NCBI GenBank assembly: GCA_934045905.1
Contig: OW203768.1
Span: 16,520,316-16,584,315 of the forward strand
Length of the DNA stretch: 64,000 bases
DNA from: Leuctra nigra
Lineage: Eukaryota > Arthropoda > Insecta > Plecoptera > Leuctridae
Direction: 5' to 3'
The notes beneath the pieces are model-generated. The model saw only the letters and a program-made list of their open reading frames with translations. It was not told the origin of the DNA and searched no databases. Both the position numbers and the translations under genes were made by a program. Below are positions 32,765-42,412 of the stretch, piece by piece. Every line of letters begins with the position of its first letter. The stretch's first letter is position 1.

Positions 32765-33090
32765 GTCTGGAGACCAAGTCTTGAAACTTACGCCTTCAGG
32801 ACGCAAACGCTCTCGGACGTCATAAAGTCCCATTTACTGTAAGAATGATGACCTTGAAATCTACTGTTAACTGTTTATCTTAATTTTGAATAAGGTTTTA
32901 TGACTGAATAACATCTGTTATAATAATTATAATATTAATAAATTGGTTCCAATAGATTGCTGGATGACAATCAAATAAGTGGCTTGACTTTATGTTTCAA
33001 TGTCGATCACTCTTACCGTAAATGGGACTATATGACGTCCTAGAGCGTTTGCGTCCTGAAGGCGTAAGTTTCAAGACTTGGCCTCCTGGC
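32765..33090. mobile_element. Inverted-repeat element, about 80 bp arms
   Basis: GACCAAGTCTTGAAACTTAC (left) is inverted as GTAAGTTTCAAGACTTGGCC (right). The pairing continues through GCCTTCAGGACGCAAACGCT and AAATGGGACTwTATGACGTC-like arms. The AT-rich centre has no coding capacity. Confidence 0.82.
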
Positions 33091-33249
33091 ACGGCCCAGG
33101 GCTTAAATCGTACAAGAAAATCGTCTGAAATAGTTTGTTTTTTTATGTAAGAGAGAAAAAGTTATCCTCCTAATCTGAATTGGATTTGAATTGATTTAAT
33201 TTTTTATTTTTTTTAATGGGACACCTTTAGTCTACCTACAATAAAAGAT

Positions 33250-33500
33250 GAAGATGAACTCCTCCTTGAAATGGTCCACCTCCTCCTTGAAATGGTCGTC
33301 AACCTCCTTTGAAACCTCCACCTCCTCCTTGTAATGGTCCACCTCTTCCTTGAAATGGCCGTCCTCCTCCTTGAAATGGTCCACCTCCTCGGCTCCTCCT
33401 TACACTCTCCACCTCCTTGCAATAGTACTCCTCCTCCTTGAAACGGTTCTTCACCTCCTCCTTGAAATGTTCCTCCTCCTCCTCCTCGCACTCTCCACAG
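33250..33500. repeat. Pyrimidine-rich minisatellite
   Basis: Irregular units of CCTCCTTGAAATGGTC with CTCCTCCT spacers (15-24 bp). The strand asymmetry is strong (pyrimidines on plus). Apparent Arg/Gly/Glu-rich peptides on the minus strand follow from this composition. Confidence 0.88.
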
Positions 33501-33745
33501 CTCCTTGACGTCATGCCTCCAGCGCCGCGACGCCCACGCCTCGGCCACGTGTCGCGCGACGCAGCTGATCGACGCCCGGCGTCGAGGTCAGAGTGTTACG
33601 ACCCCCGCGGCGGAGGACTAGGGGGGGGGGGCGGGGGGTGAGATCTCGACTGACGTACAGCGGGGGATGGGAGGGTGTCGGGGAGATATGAGACAGGTGG
33701 AGATTGCAAGGTCCGAACATTTCGGAGTTACGCGGCTGTAAAGAA
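33500..33745. other. GC-rich block with G11 run
   Basis: CpG-rich patch including GGCCACGTGTCGCGCGACGC and 11 G at 33621. No gene recognised. Similar in style to the blocks at 5440, 40247 and 56220. Confidence 0.45.
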
Positions 33746-34148
33746 TTGATGAGTGTCTTCCTATTCGCGATTACCAGACCCTCTAGGCAGCGCTAGTGTC
33801 GATGGGGGCGTAGCTCAAGATGGTCGCTCAAAATCGTATGATTGCCTGCTTCTAACAGGTGTCACGTTGCGGTATAATGTTATTTTATTTATTATCTCGA
33901 ATTATGAAAGCATCTGCAGTAGAAATATACTCTGTTATGATGTTGCTAACAATTTTCAGCAGCTATTATATGAAGGTGGTGCCATATTAAATGCGAAACA
34001 TTTAATAATGTGATGATATTACCGCGGTGTTAGAAGACTGCAGTTAGAATAGTGTTTCTCTGGCTGCAAACTTATATTTTGCATATTAGTTTGTATGTAT
34101 TGTTTGTTTGTACATGAAGTCGTTATAAATATGTATATAAATAATGTA

Positions 34149-34406
34149 TTGCTCAGAGGTAGAAGGGCGGAAGTCCATTTTAATAAATCTTCAGGTGAGC
34201 TCATACACCTGTATTTCTTGGCTCACCTAATTATATTTGTAGTGGTGACATAAACCATTATGTAAGAAATTGATAGAGCTTGATTACATAGTTGACAATG
34301 TCCGTATGTTGTGTACTTTTTATGGCTGAATAAACAATACAATACAAAACAAAGTGCGCAACGCAAAATCGAGTAAGGGGACTTCCGCCCTACAACTTCT
34401 GATGTA
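34149..34406. mobile_element. MITE family A, copy 4
   Basis: GCTCAGAGGTAGAAGGGCGG (34151) is inverted as CCGCCCTACAACTTCTGATG near 34386. GGAAGTCC/GGACTTCC subterminal motifs and the GAGCTC palindrome match the family. Non-coding, about 258 bp. Confidence 0.72.
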
Positions 34407-34839
34407 GAGGTAGTACAGATGTGATCGACGGCAAGGATCGAGGGCGTTTTAATTGTCTAATATCCATGTAGACATTATCACATCACATGTTACAAAAATT
34501 TTGTAAAATCAGTAATCACCTACACATGCAACACAACTGCTTTCTATGTGACCTTATGAAACCATCTTTTTCGATGTCTTTTGATCTTTATTGCTGGAAC
34601 TCACGATTAACTATTTACAGGTACACACTAATTATTATTTTTCATTCATTATAAAAGTATTACCATCCCTACTTACAACAGATCAATAAAAAATTATTTA
34701 AATTTCGAAAGTAAAAAACAGAATGTAAAATAACAAACTATAGGTAGGTACCTATCTAAGAAACTATTGAAGAATAACAGGACTGAACATTCGAATTGAT
34801 AACTTAGAATTAATCCAGAATAATGTAACATATGAAACC

Positions 34840-35079
34840 TTATTTGCCATGATTCATTAATTTACTTGTAACATTAATAGGAAGTGCACACGAACATTTA
34901 CTTTGATGGTTCTTTCCAATATTGCAGGCATTGTGCCCATTTGGACAGCATAACGGCATTCCTCGAAATAAGTGCATAAACAAATTATACTGAGCTTTAT
35001 TTTTGCATTGCGGAACAGGGGAATATCTGTTATCAATCACACATGAAGATTGCGTTCTATTCGAATTGTTCTTTACAAT
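34840..35079 (-). CDS. Possible terminal exon of a small cysteine-rich protein
   Basis: On the minus strand, an acceptor-like CTCTACAATAG ends at 35080, and after it an 80-codon frame runs to a stop at 34840. The 79 residues contain seven cysteines (residues 13, 25, 44, 45, 52, 62, 64; spacing C-11-C-18-CC-6-C-9-C-1-C) and three N-glycosylation sequons. A possible AATAAA signal lies downstream near 34587-34592 (minus). The pattern suggests a disulfide-rich extracellular domain, but I recognise no family and saw no upstream exons or signal peptide. It could be a chance frame in AT-rich DNA. It is the most protein-like frame outside the repeats. Confidence 0.38.
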   Translation of the reverse strand: MVKNNSNRTQSSCVIDNRYSPVPQCKNKAQYNLFMHLFRGMPLCCPNGHNACNIGKNHQSKCSCALPINVTSKLMNHGK

Positions 35080-35699
35080 CTATTGTAGAGTAAATACTGG
35101 TGAAAACGCATGCTAAGCTGCTATCCTTGCTGTGCCAATACGGTTTTCCCTAGTTCAGTCGTCTACCGCCAGGTGCCACCCACTTCGCCGTTAAACGCGA
35201 ATAGATGTCAATAGTTTCCCCCGAGAAATTGCTGGGATTACGAGAAAAAATCGTGTGGAGCGAACAGTCCAAAAAATGTGTAATTTGAGCAATTTACCAT
35301 CGTACCTGAGAATTACGTAATAATTTACATTTGGTAATTGGCTTAATTTCACATTACAAAAAAAAAAAATTTGAAAAGAAATTTAGAGACCATCTGTTTC
35401 ACGAGAAGTTAGAACTTTGAATTTCGGTGAACAAGAAGAATTACTGAACTTTTAGCTTCTATGTGTACTTTTTTTAATATCTATTTCAACAAATTGACTG
35501 TTTGATATCACTTATCCCTTATCTCATCTCTTTTTGAAAATTCATAATATGCATTCCATTATGTCAGTTTTATTGAATATGAAACATTGTGGCGTTTCAT
35601 ACTGTATTCTTTTTGTCGTGACCTTATTGAAAACGTATTGTATTATTCTCACCCCCACGTTCTATTTGCTATCACCGTGCTAAGAGAAATCTTCCCTGT

Positions 35700-35767
35700 G
35701 GGCGCTGTGATTGGTCGGTGTTCTGACGTCAGCGCCGAGCGCGTGGGTTCGATTCCCGATCGTCTCC
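35700..35767 (+). mobile_element. tRNA-like SINE head
   Basis: TGTGATTGGTCGGTG (A-box position) is followed 30 bp later by GGGTTCGATTCCCG (a perfect B box). The bases between do not give a full cloverleaf. No SINE body like that at 16625 follows, so this may be a different SINE family or a solitary head. Confidence 0.45.
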
Positions 35768-35782
35768 TGGATGACGTCATCC
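35724..35782. promoter_or_regulatory. Two CRE-type palindromes
   Basis: TGACGTCA at 35724-35731 and again at 35772-35779, the second inside the 14 bp perfect palindrome GGATGACGTCATCC. TGACGTCA is the CREB/ATF consensus. No promoter evidence beyond the motif, and the first site lies within the tRNA-like head. Confidence 0.35.
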
Positions 35783-35900
35783 ATGCTGGACCAAGTGTTG
35801 CGTAACACGGCAGCATCCCACGGGCAGGGGTGGACAAGTGCACGTGTTAGTTGCCGCCGCTCTTGTCTGCAGTTGATGCGGTTTGCACACCCCTCGATAC

Positions 35901-36244
35901 TGGCCTTGAAGAGGTTTTTCATCGTTTTTTATCAACATCTTTTACCAATGTAATTGATAATAAAATATGGCTTTGTACGAGTATTCAGAACAGTTCAATG
36001 AAAATAATTTCATAGCTTGGAATAGTTTATTAGTTTTATTTTGTTCTACAGACGTTTAGTGCCTGAAAATTAGTAAACATATTGCACTAAACGTCTGTAG
36101 GTAGATAAAAATAAAAATAAATTCCAAACTATGAAATTATTTTCATTGAACTGTTCTGAAGACTCGTACAAAGCCATATTTTATTAACAATTACATAGGT
36201 TAAAGATATTGAAAAAAATTGGTTAAAAAAACTTTTCAAGGCCA
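35901..36244. repeat. Long palindrome, 344 bp, about 160 bp arms
   Basis: TGGCCTTGAA (35901) pairs with TTCAAGGCCA (36235-36244). Near-identical inner stretches include ATGGCTTTGTACGAGT, CAGAACAGTTCAATG, AAAATAATTTCATAG and ACAGACGTTTAGTGC on opposite strands. The spacer is only about 20 bp (36063-36081). The match is highest near the centre and weaker towards the ends. No TSD was obvious. It is either a fold-back element or a palindromic duplication. Confidence 0.88.
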
Positions 36245-36249
36245 CGCTC

Positions 36250-37440
36250 ACTACCCAGCCGTCTTAAGTTTTAGGTTAGGTTAACAATAATGCAACCATT
36301 TGCATTATTATCACGTAAAAATTTATTAAAATTATAATTATATTCCTAATACCATCTTCCAAAGTGCTTGACTACTGTATTGTATAGAATAATTTGGCCG
36401 GGTATTACATTACCTAAGTTAAATTGTGCGGGATTAACTATAATTTTGGATAAAATTCAATTGTTCCAATCATTTTTTGATCTAATCTTTTAATCCAAAT
36501 TAATATAATATTGAGTTAATTCGGCATAACTTATCTTTGGCTTACCAGCCCTAACAGTGTACGAACTAATTTGGAGGTTAAAGTAGGCCATATTGCCTAT
36601 AAGCTTTTAAATCCCGAAATCCATCGCCTAATCTCAATCATACTTAACAATTCCCTTTCTCCCCGTAATAAAAACTCCTAAAACGAAGCTCAAGCATTGT
36701 TTTGTAGCTTGTAATCCGTTGTACTTCCCTGAAACTGGCCAATTTGGACTATTTTTAATTAGAGCCAGACTTTTTATGTGATTTTTTACGAGAGAGGCTT
36801 TGGGGAAAGTAGTCTAAATTCTTACGACCCCTCTATACTTGTGGGGAGGGGGGGGGGGGGGTATTTTTGTTTACGACGTCACTCCATGACCCTTGATGAC
36901 CTCTTTCTTGACGCCCCCCCCCTCTCACCCTCTCTGAGCGTGGTTTGCCGCTGATACCATGTGATGCAATGCGTGAAGCGTGGTAGGCAAACACAATGCA
37001 CGACTATCTTGCCTTAATCTCTTGCTGAGGGGGAAGGGGGTTGTTGTGATTAAGATTCATGAAGATTAGTTGACGCTTTGTTAAGGAGAATACTTAGATA
37101 CTAGATCTTCCAGGTCACGAATTGGAGGCTGGACATTTAGAATGTGACATATTGTCTTCTAAATCTATTCAGTGCAGTTTTGGTATTGAGCAATATGCTC
37201 TCTGTGGTTTGGTATGGCAAGTATTTTATTCTGATATGTTATTTTGAAGTTTATATAAAAGGAAGTTTATGGAAATGTTCGATATTTTGAGAAATTTGCG
37301 TAGAAACTTTGTTGTGAAGTGAAGTTTGTTGATGATTTACGAGGTAGTTCAGCAATCCTCGTTTTATGGTGCTTTAAATCTTATTTTGAATGCTATTATT
37401 CTCTCTATTTGTATCTTTTAGTCATAAAATCAGACACAAT
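36250..37440. other. AT-rich spacer with one 14 G tract
   Basis: Poly-G at 36848-36861 and C-rich run near 36916-36924. Otherwise nothing recognised. Confidence 0.5.
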
Positions 37441-37444
37441 GTTT

Positions 37445-37656
37445 GTACCTCAGAGGTAGAAGGCCCGATGCCATTTATTTTGCGTTGCACACATTTCGAA
37501 TCATGTTCTATTTGACATTTGATTGAAGTCAACAAATACAGCTATTGAAGTATTCTCTTACAAAATTACTGGTGTCACCATTGAAAATATGATTGGGTGA
37601 ACCCAGAATTACTTGTGAGCTCATCTCAAGTATCATTGAAATTTACATTGAGGTAC
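37445..37656. mobile_element. MITE family A, copy 5
   Basis: Left end GTACCTCAGAGGTAGAAGG is nearly identical to copy 1. The right end is worn (TTACATTGAGGTAC). The inner AGTCAACAAATACAG and GAGCTCATCTCAAGTATC stretches match copy 3. Confidence 0.7.
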
Positions 37657-37696
37657 ATAATTGCTTTTTTTTATATAAATATATAATAGTCGATAA

Positions 37697-37875
37697 TACA
37701 GTTCGTTTTTCCTATGTTTGAACTCTCACCAGTTGGAGCCACAGTCAGTTGTTCTGCTAGGCCGAGAAAGACTTCATTGCGCGCTCACCTTGCAATGTTG
37801 TCTTTCTCGGCCTTACAGAACAACTGACGGTGGCACGGTCTGTAGAGAGTTCATACATAGGAAAAACGAACTGTA
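37697..37875. repeat. Long hairpin, about 75 bp arms, 27 bp loop
   Basis: CAGTTCGTTTTTCCTATG (37699) pairs with CATAGGAAAAACGAACTG (ending 37873), and TCAGTTGTTCTG with CAGAACAACTGA. AGGCCGAGAAAGAC pairs with GTCTTTCTCGGCCT next to the loop. TA flanks both ends, as in Tc1/mariner-type MITEs. If transcribed, it would give a long double-stranded stem. Confidence 0.85.
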
Positions 37876-38000
37876 GTTTAGTAAACTGTAAGTTTTAAAA
37901 TAGCTGCGCTCCTTTCCCTTACGATTGTGGCTCACTCTGTTGATAAACTATCTGCCTCTCCACGTGCCCTTGGTATCGCATTAGCTGGTCCCAAGAGCGC

Positions 38001-38363
38001 TTGTTTACGACTTGTTCCATAGCGTCGCAGTACAACCAGTGCGGTACATCTTCACTTGATCTCAGTTTCACTCGAGTTGTTCCCAGATTGTTTGCGATGT
38101 TTTGTCTTTATCTTTACGGCTGTGCAAGACAGGGGCTGCTTCTTATCCAGATCGCTCGACAATCTCCACGTCTTTTCTTTGAATGCGTCATTTTAAATTA
38201 CTTTAATACAATGTTTTCGACTAAAATTAAGTCCACCATCATCAAAATGTATCGTACTATCTATGATCAGGCAGAAGAAGATATTATACCTGGTAAACGT
38301 TTGATAAAACACACACAACAATCTTTGAAACGCCTCCGGTATCGTCAAAAAGTAAAAATATAA
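38001..38363 (+). CDS. Unassigned 120-codon open frame
   Basis: The frame is longer than neighbouring chance frames and ends in a basic stretch (KHTQQSLKRLRYRQKVKI). It has no recognisable domain, signal peptide or splice context, and codon use is unremarkable. Probably not a gene. Listed because it lies outside tandem repeats. Confidence 0.12.
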   Translation: MFTTCSIASQYNQCGTSSLDLSFTRVVPRLFAMFCLYLYGCARQGLLLIQIARQSPRLFFECVILNYFNTMFSTKIKSTIIKMYRTIYDQAEEDIIPGKRLIKHTQQSLKRLRYRQKVKI

Positions 38364-38721
38364 AATCCACACAATACTTCGAAATTAATGTTTCTATCTT
38401 CTTCATCCAGTGTTCATCTTGAAGAAGATAGAAGCAAATGAAGATGTTCTACAAAACGGCAGTAAAAATTACAGTTCATATTCTAAATCCCATAGTCAAT
38501 GTTTTTAATTAGCACACAGTCCAATGTTGACTGCAGTTCTGATTGGTTCTTACTGCAAATGGGCGTCGCTTAGCGCGTAATATAAGTAAATCGAAAAACA
38601 TGGAGTGCAAAGTCGACAGGACTCGCAGAATATTTCGATTCCGATGTAAAAAATCCTAGAAATGCATGAATACTGCTGTGAAGTAAGTTATTTTAATTCA
38701 AATATTGAAAACCACAAAAAA

Positions 38722-39037
38722 CCATAAAAAGGCGGCCCTGCTTTTTTCTTAACGGCTTAACCGATTGTTTTCAAAATTTAACAGCATAGAGATAAAGAGT
38801 AAATCTGTGTCTCTAGTGATCGAAAAAAATAATAAATAATGTTTTTTCTCGTTTTGAGGAAGTGCTAACATGGGCAATATATGAGTCTTTTTGGCACCTC
38901 TGCCCTGAAATAACTAAACAAAAAATTAAACTTAGGGGCCACTAGAGACACAGATCTACTCTTTATCTATAACCTGTGAAAATTTGAAGAAAATCGGTAA
39001 AGCCGTTTAGAAAAAAGTAGGGGCCGCCTTTTTGTGC
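38722..39037. mobile_element. Inverted-repeat element, about 97 bp arms
   Basis: AAAAAGGCGGCCCTGCTTTT on the left is inverted as AAGTAGGGGCCGCCTTTTT on the right. The arms continue through TAACGGCTTAACCGATT and ATCTGTGTCTCTAGTG on opposite strands. The unpaired centre is AT-rich. No coding capacity and no certain TSD. Confidence 0.85.
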
Positions 39038-39650
39038 TTCATAAAACATGGATTTCATCAAGTATCGTCGACTCGTAGAGTATGAATGCTATACTCTTCC
39101 CCACTCCAAAGTACCACTTTCGCTATCCGCGGGTGTATACATCTCCATCACGCCAGTGTTGTTCGGTAACATAACCATGATTTAAATTCCACTCTCCGCT
39201 GTTTGCATTAGGCTTATTGTGTGCTATATGAGCGTTATCTCTCGACTGCTCCGTGGCTGTAGACAGGGCGATTTCCTTATCTCCGACGCACTTTGTGGCG
39301 AGCTCCTGACTGCGGAGGGCGAGGAGAGATGAGGCGACGAGAGAGGAATATTAAAATGTGGAGGGAGACATTCGTCTGTTGGGAGGAATTGATGCTGGAG
39401 GCTAGATGTGGACGTGGTGAGTCAGGGAATTGGGTGGATTTTACTGGCTGTGAAGAAGTGTCAAGTCGTTACGGAGTTGCCGAGGATGTACCAGTGTGAA
39501 AATGACATAATTTTGATGTAAAACCGTCAAAGTGACGATTTTACAACTTTTCAATCCGTCACCAAACAGCAAAATCTCACTAAATGTAAGGCTTGAGGAG
39601 CGTCAAACTTTATGTTTGTATTTCGTACAATTTCACCTTTACTGGCTTTA

Positions 39651-39845
39651 AGCCCCATTTACACGGTGCAATTTCTTGAACAACTTCTGTGTCACATTCC
39701 CATTTTTCATACAATTTTGTATTTACACGATGCAACTTTCTGTCACAGTACTAATTCATCTAATGTTCTAATTTCCATTTAAGAAGTGTGACACAGAAGT
39801 GTAGAACAGAAGTTGTACAAGAAGTTGCACCGTGTAAATGGGGCT
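39651..39845. mobile_element. Harbinger-like MITE with TTA target duplication
   Basis: The ends AGCCCCATTTACACGGTGCA and TGCACCGTGTAAATGGGGCT are perfect inverses. TTA flanks both sides (39648-39650, 39846-39848), the TSD of the PIF/Harbinger superfamily. The arms continue with CAACTTCTGTGTCACA/TGTGACACAGAAGT. 195 bp, non-coding. Confidence 0.85.
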
Positions 39846-39849
39846 TTAG

Positions 39850-40240
39850 ATATGGTTATTTTTGTTTTCGCTAATTATATTATAACATTTTGTAATGTAC
39901 TGTAATTCTATACATTAGAAAAGAGATAAGTGGGTATCTAGTTCAATAAAAATAAGCAACCCAAAGTTTTGATCCCGTGCTTTAAACTGCAAGAGATTAC
40001 TGCAGTACAAACTTTTGCTCTATATAATCGGTAATACAAACAAAGTGTAAATTAAGTGGATGAAGATAGAATGTTGCAGTTTCTCGATGCAAAACAACGA
40101 TACGTTGCTCCACATTCCCGGTGCATCAGAACGAGGAAGCCGGCGGGCGGAAGTGCTCGCCGGATTGTTCTCCAGACTTCCCCTACTCGTGTCGAGGGCG
40201 GGGATCGATCATGGCCCAGATAGATTCTCGGAAGTCTCTC
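39850..40240. other. AT-rich DNA grading into a CpG-rich patch
   Basis: No gene recognised. From about 40120 the sequence becomes CpG-rich and leads into the 134 bp repeat. A roughly 80-codon frame is open on each strand there, as expected from composition. Confidence 0.4.
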
Positions 40241-40246
40241 CGTCGC

Positions 40247-40640
40247 GACGGCGACGCCCGTCAATACACGGCGTCGGCGTCGATTAGCGGAGACACGTGG
40301 CACGGCGTCGCGGGTTTCACGGCCGCGGGCGTCGTTAAACTTGCGGGGGGACGTCGTTAAACGACGGACATTGGGGTTAAGACGGCGACGCCCGGCAATA
40401 CACGGCGTCGGCGTCGATTATAACAGACACGTGGCACGGCGTCGCGGGTTTCACGGCCGCGGGCGTCGTTAAACTTGCGGGAGGACGTCGTTAAACGACG
40501 GACATTAGGGTGAAGACGGCGACGCCCGGCAATACACGGCGTCGGCGTCGATTTTAACGGACACGTGGCACCAACGGCGCGAGTTTACGGCCTCGGGCGT
40601 CGTTAACGTTTTGGAGGACGTCGTTAGAGTTAATCTGACG
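40247..40640. repeat. CpG-rich tandem repeat, 134 bp x 3
   Basis: GACGGCGACGCCCG starts units at 40247, 40381 and 40515. Each has GACACGTGGCAC (with CACGTG), GGCGTCGGCGTCGATT and two GTCGTTAA motifs. The third unit is the most diverged, for example in the block after GACACGTGGCAC. Confidence 0.92.
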
Positions 40641-41285
40641 GACGTAAGGTCATTCGGACGCAATGATCATGATGATGGAATTTTCTACTCTCGCTGATTA
40701 CAATTTTACCCGCACCTTCAGATTTATTGGACATACAATCGTCACTTACTGCTACATTTTTATAGCTTAGTACATTCTAAAAAGTATTTATTTCAATGAT
40801 GTGACTTTATGCCAACACTTAGCCCTTTCTTTCCCGGGTCTAGTCCCAGGGGACTTTTAGCAGACTTGGAAGCCTTCATTTCAAAAAATGATTTATTTCC
40901 TTCCAAGAAAATCTATCAATTCTATCGCATTGCACTCTATTAGATTAACCAATTACTTTACCTGACAGTCTTTAAAATTTAAATCTCTGTTTTGCGAAAT
41001 CAGGTGATGCAAGCGGCTGCATAAAATGCAATAAGATGGATTTGTGGCTCATCCATGAGCCTAAAGCGTCATAAATCTCATAAATGACATCAAAGACATT
41101 TCAAATCATTAGGTTTAACTCAAATAACTACTGTGTAACTATGGTATAGTTCAACTTCTTATTATTCATCTCTCTAGGGACATTTTGTGTGCTGGGAAGT
41201 CAAAACAGAACCTCGGAATAATATGCTAAAGTTAGCGAGTTGTCAATCCCCATAAAGTTGAAACTTCTGCTCAGAAAGTTTTGAT

Positions 41286-41372
41286 CCCCCCCCCCCCCCC
41301 AGGTCACGTGCCACCTGGCGGAGATGCAGAGCGCAGTTTATCAAAACGCATTAGCCCCCCCCCCCCCCCCCC
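41286..41372. repeat. Two poly-C tracts (15 C and 18 C)
   Basis: C15 at 41286-41300 and C18 at 41355-41372, separated by 54 bp containing GTCACGTGCC. They immediately precede the 18 bp array. Confidence 0.8.
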
Positions 41373-41482
41373 GCATCCATCATCCCCCGCCGGAGGGGAT
41401 GAGAGGTTCACTGCGACGTCGCGGGGACGGCGGGCGTCGGAACCGGGTCAGAGGTCAAGCGGCGTCGCGGGTCAGTTGGTCT

Positions 41483-41982
41483 TGGTGTGACCTGATGGGA
41501 TGGTGTGACCTGATGGGATGGTGTGACCTGATGGGATGGTGTGACCTAATGCAATGGTGTGACCTGATGGGATGGTGTGACCGGATGGGATGGTGTGACC
41601 TGTTGGGATGGTGTGACCTGATGGGATGGTGTGACCTGATGGGATGGTGTGACCTGATGGGATGGTGTGACCTAATGCGATGGTGTGACCTGATGGGATG
41701 GTGTGACCTGTTGGGATGGTGTGACCTGATGGGATGGTGTGACCGGATGGGATGGTGTGACCTGATGGGATGGTGTGACCTGTTGGGATGGTGTGACCGG
41801 ATGGGATGGTGTGACCTGATGGGATGGTGTGACCTGATGGGATGGTGTGACCTGATGGGATGGTGTGACCTGATGGGATGGTGTGACCTGTTGGGATGGT
41901 GTGACCTGATGGGATGGTGTGACCTGATGGGATGGTGTGACCGGATGGGATGGTGTGACCTGATGGGATGGTGTGACCTGAT
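41483..41982. repeat. 18 bp minisatellite, about 28 copies
   Basis: Unit TGGTGTGACCTGATGGGA repeats without length change from 41483. Point variants include CGGATG, CTGTTG and CTAATGCGA. As 18 bp is six codons and the unit lacks stops in most frames, open frames run through on both strands (for example 271 codons on plus). On the minus strand each unit contains AGGTCAC, a nuclear-receptor-type half-site, so half-sites occur in the same orientation every 18 bp. Confidence 0.96.
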
Positions 41983-41983
41983 A

Positions 41984-42381
41984 CACATGTTGCAGCCCCC
42001 GAAGTTGTTTGGGGGCCCAGGGCTTAGGTGGGCCCGAATATTTGGATTGAATGAATACCATAAAAACCAAAAATATCGAGAATCGATGGTAATGAAAATA
42101 GTAGTTATTAAAGATTTTAAATGGTCAAACCGTCCATAACTTGGACCAACGCAGTGTAATGAGGCCCTTCTCCAGACCCAAATCGGCCTTTACAAATCTC
42201 CACAGCCGACAACTGGATTTACAATATTTGAAAAAATATCGTACAGTATTTAAAAATTAACACAAAAAGAAAGTATTATTATGATTTTTACGGTGTAGGC
42301 AACAAAAAAGTAGTGGGGCCCTTAAGAATATCCTGCGAGGGAGGGGGGGGGGGGGGGGTCGAAATCTGAGTTACGCCACTG
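41984..42381. mobile_element. Probable hAT-like insertion splitting the 18 bp array
   Basis: The right end GTTACGCCACTG (ending 42381) is a typical hAT-like terminus in inverse. The array phrase ACCTGAT occurs on both sides (41977-41983 and 42382-42388), as for a TSD, and one array fragment continues to 42412. The left end is atypical (CACATGTTGCAGCC), so the copy may be damaged. It contains 16 G at 42343-42358. Confidence 0.55.
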
Positions 42382-42412
42382 ACCTGATGGGATATGGTGT
42401 GACCTGATTGGG
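42382..42412. repeat. Orphan piece of the 18 bp array
   Basis: ACCTGATGGGATATGGTGTG followed by ACCTGATTGG continues the 18 bp motif beyond the insertion, with a 2 bp length change. Confidence 0.75.

Noticed and set aside
36268..36285. Insect telomere repeat (TTAGG)n
   Set aside because: Only two TTAGG-like units (TTAGGTTAGG) occur, in single-copy AT-rich DNA.
41324..42139. 271-codon plus-strand frame with a repeated WCDLMG peptide
   Set aside because: Arises from the stop-free 18 bp unit. It runs from poly-C DNA into a transposon-like insertion, and opposite-strand frames are equally open.
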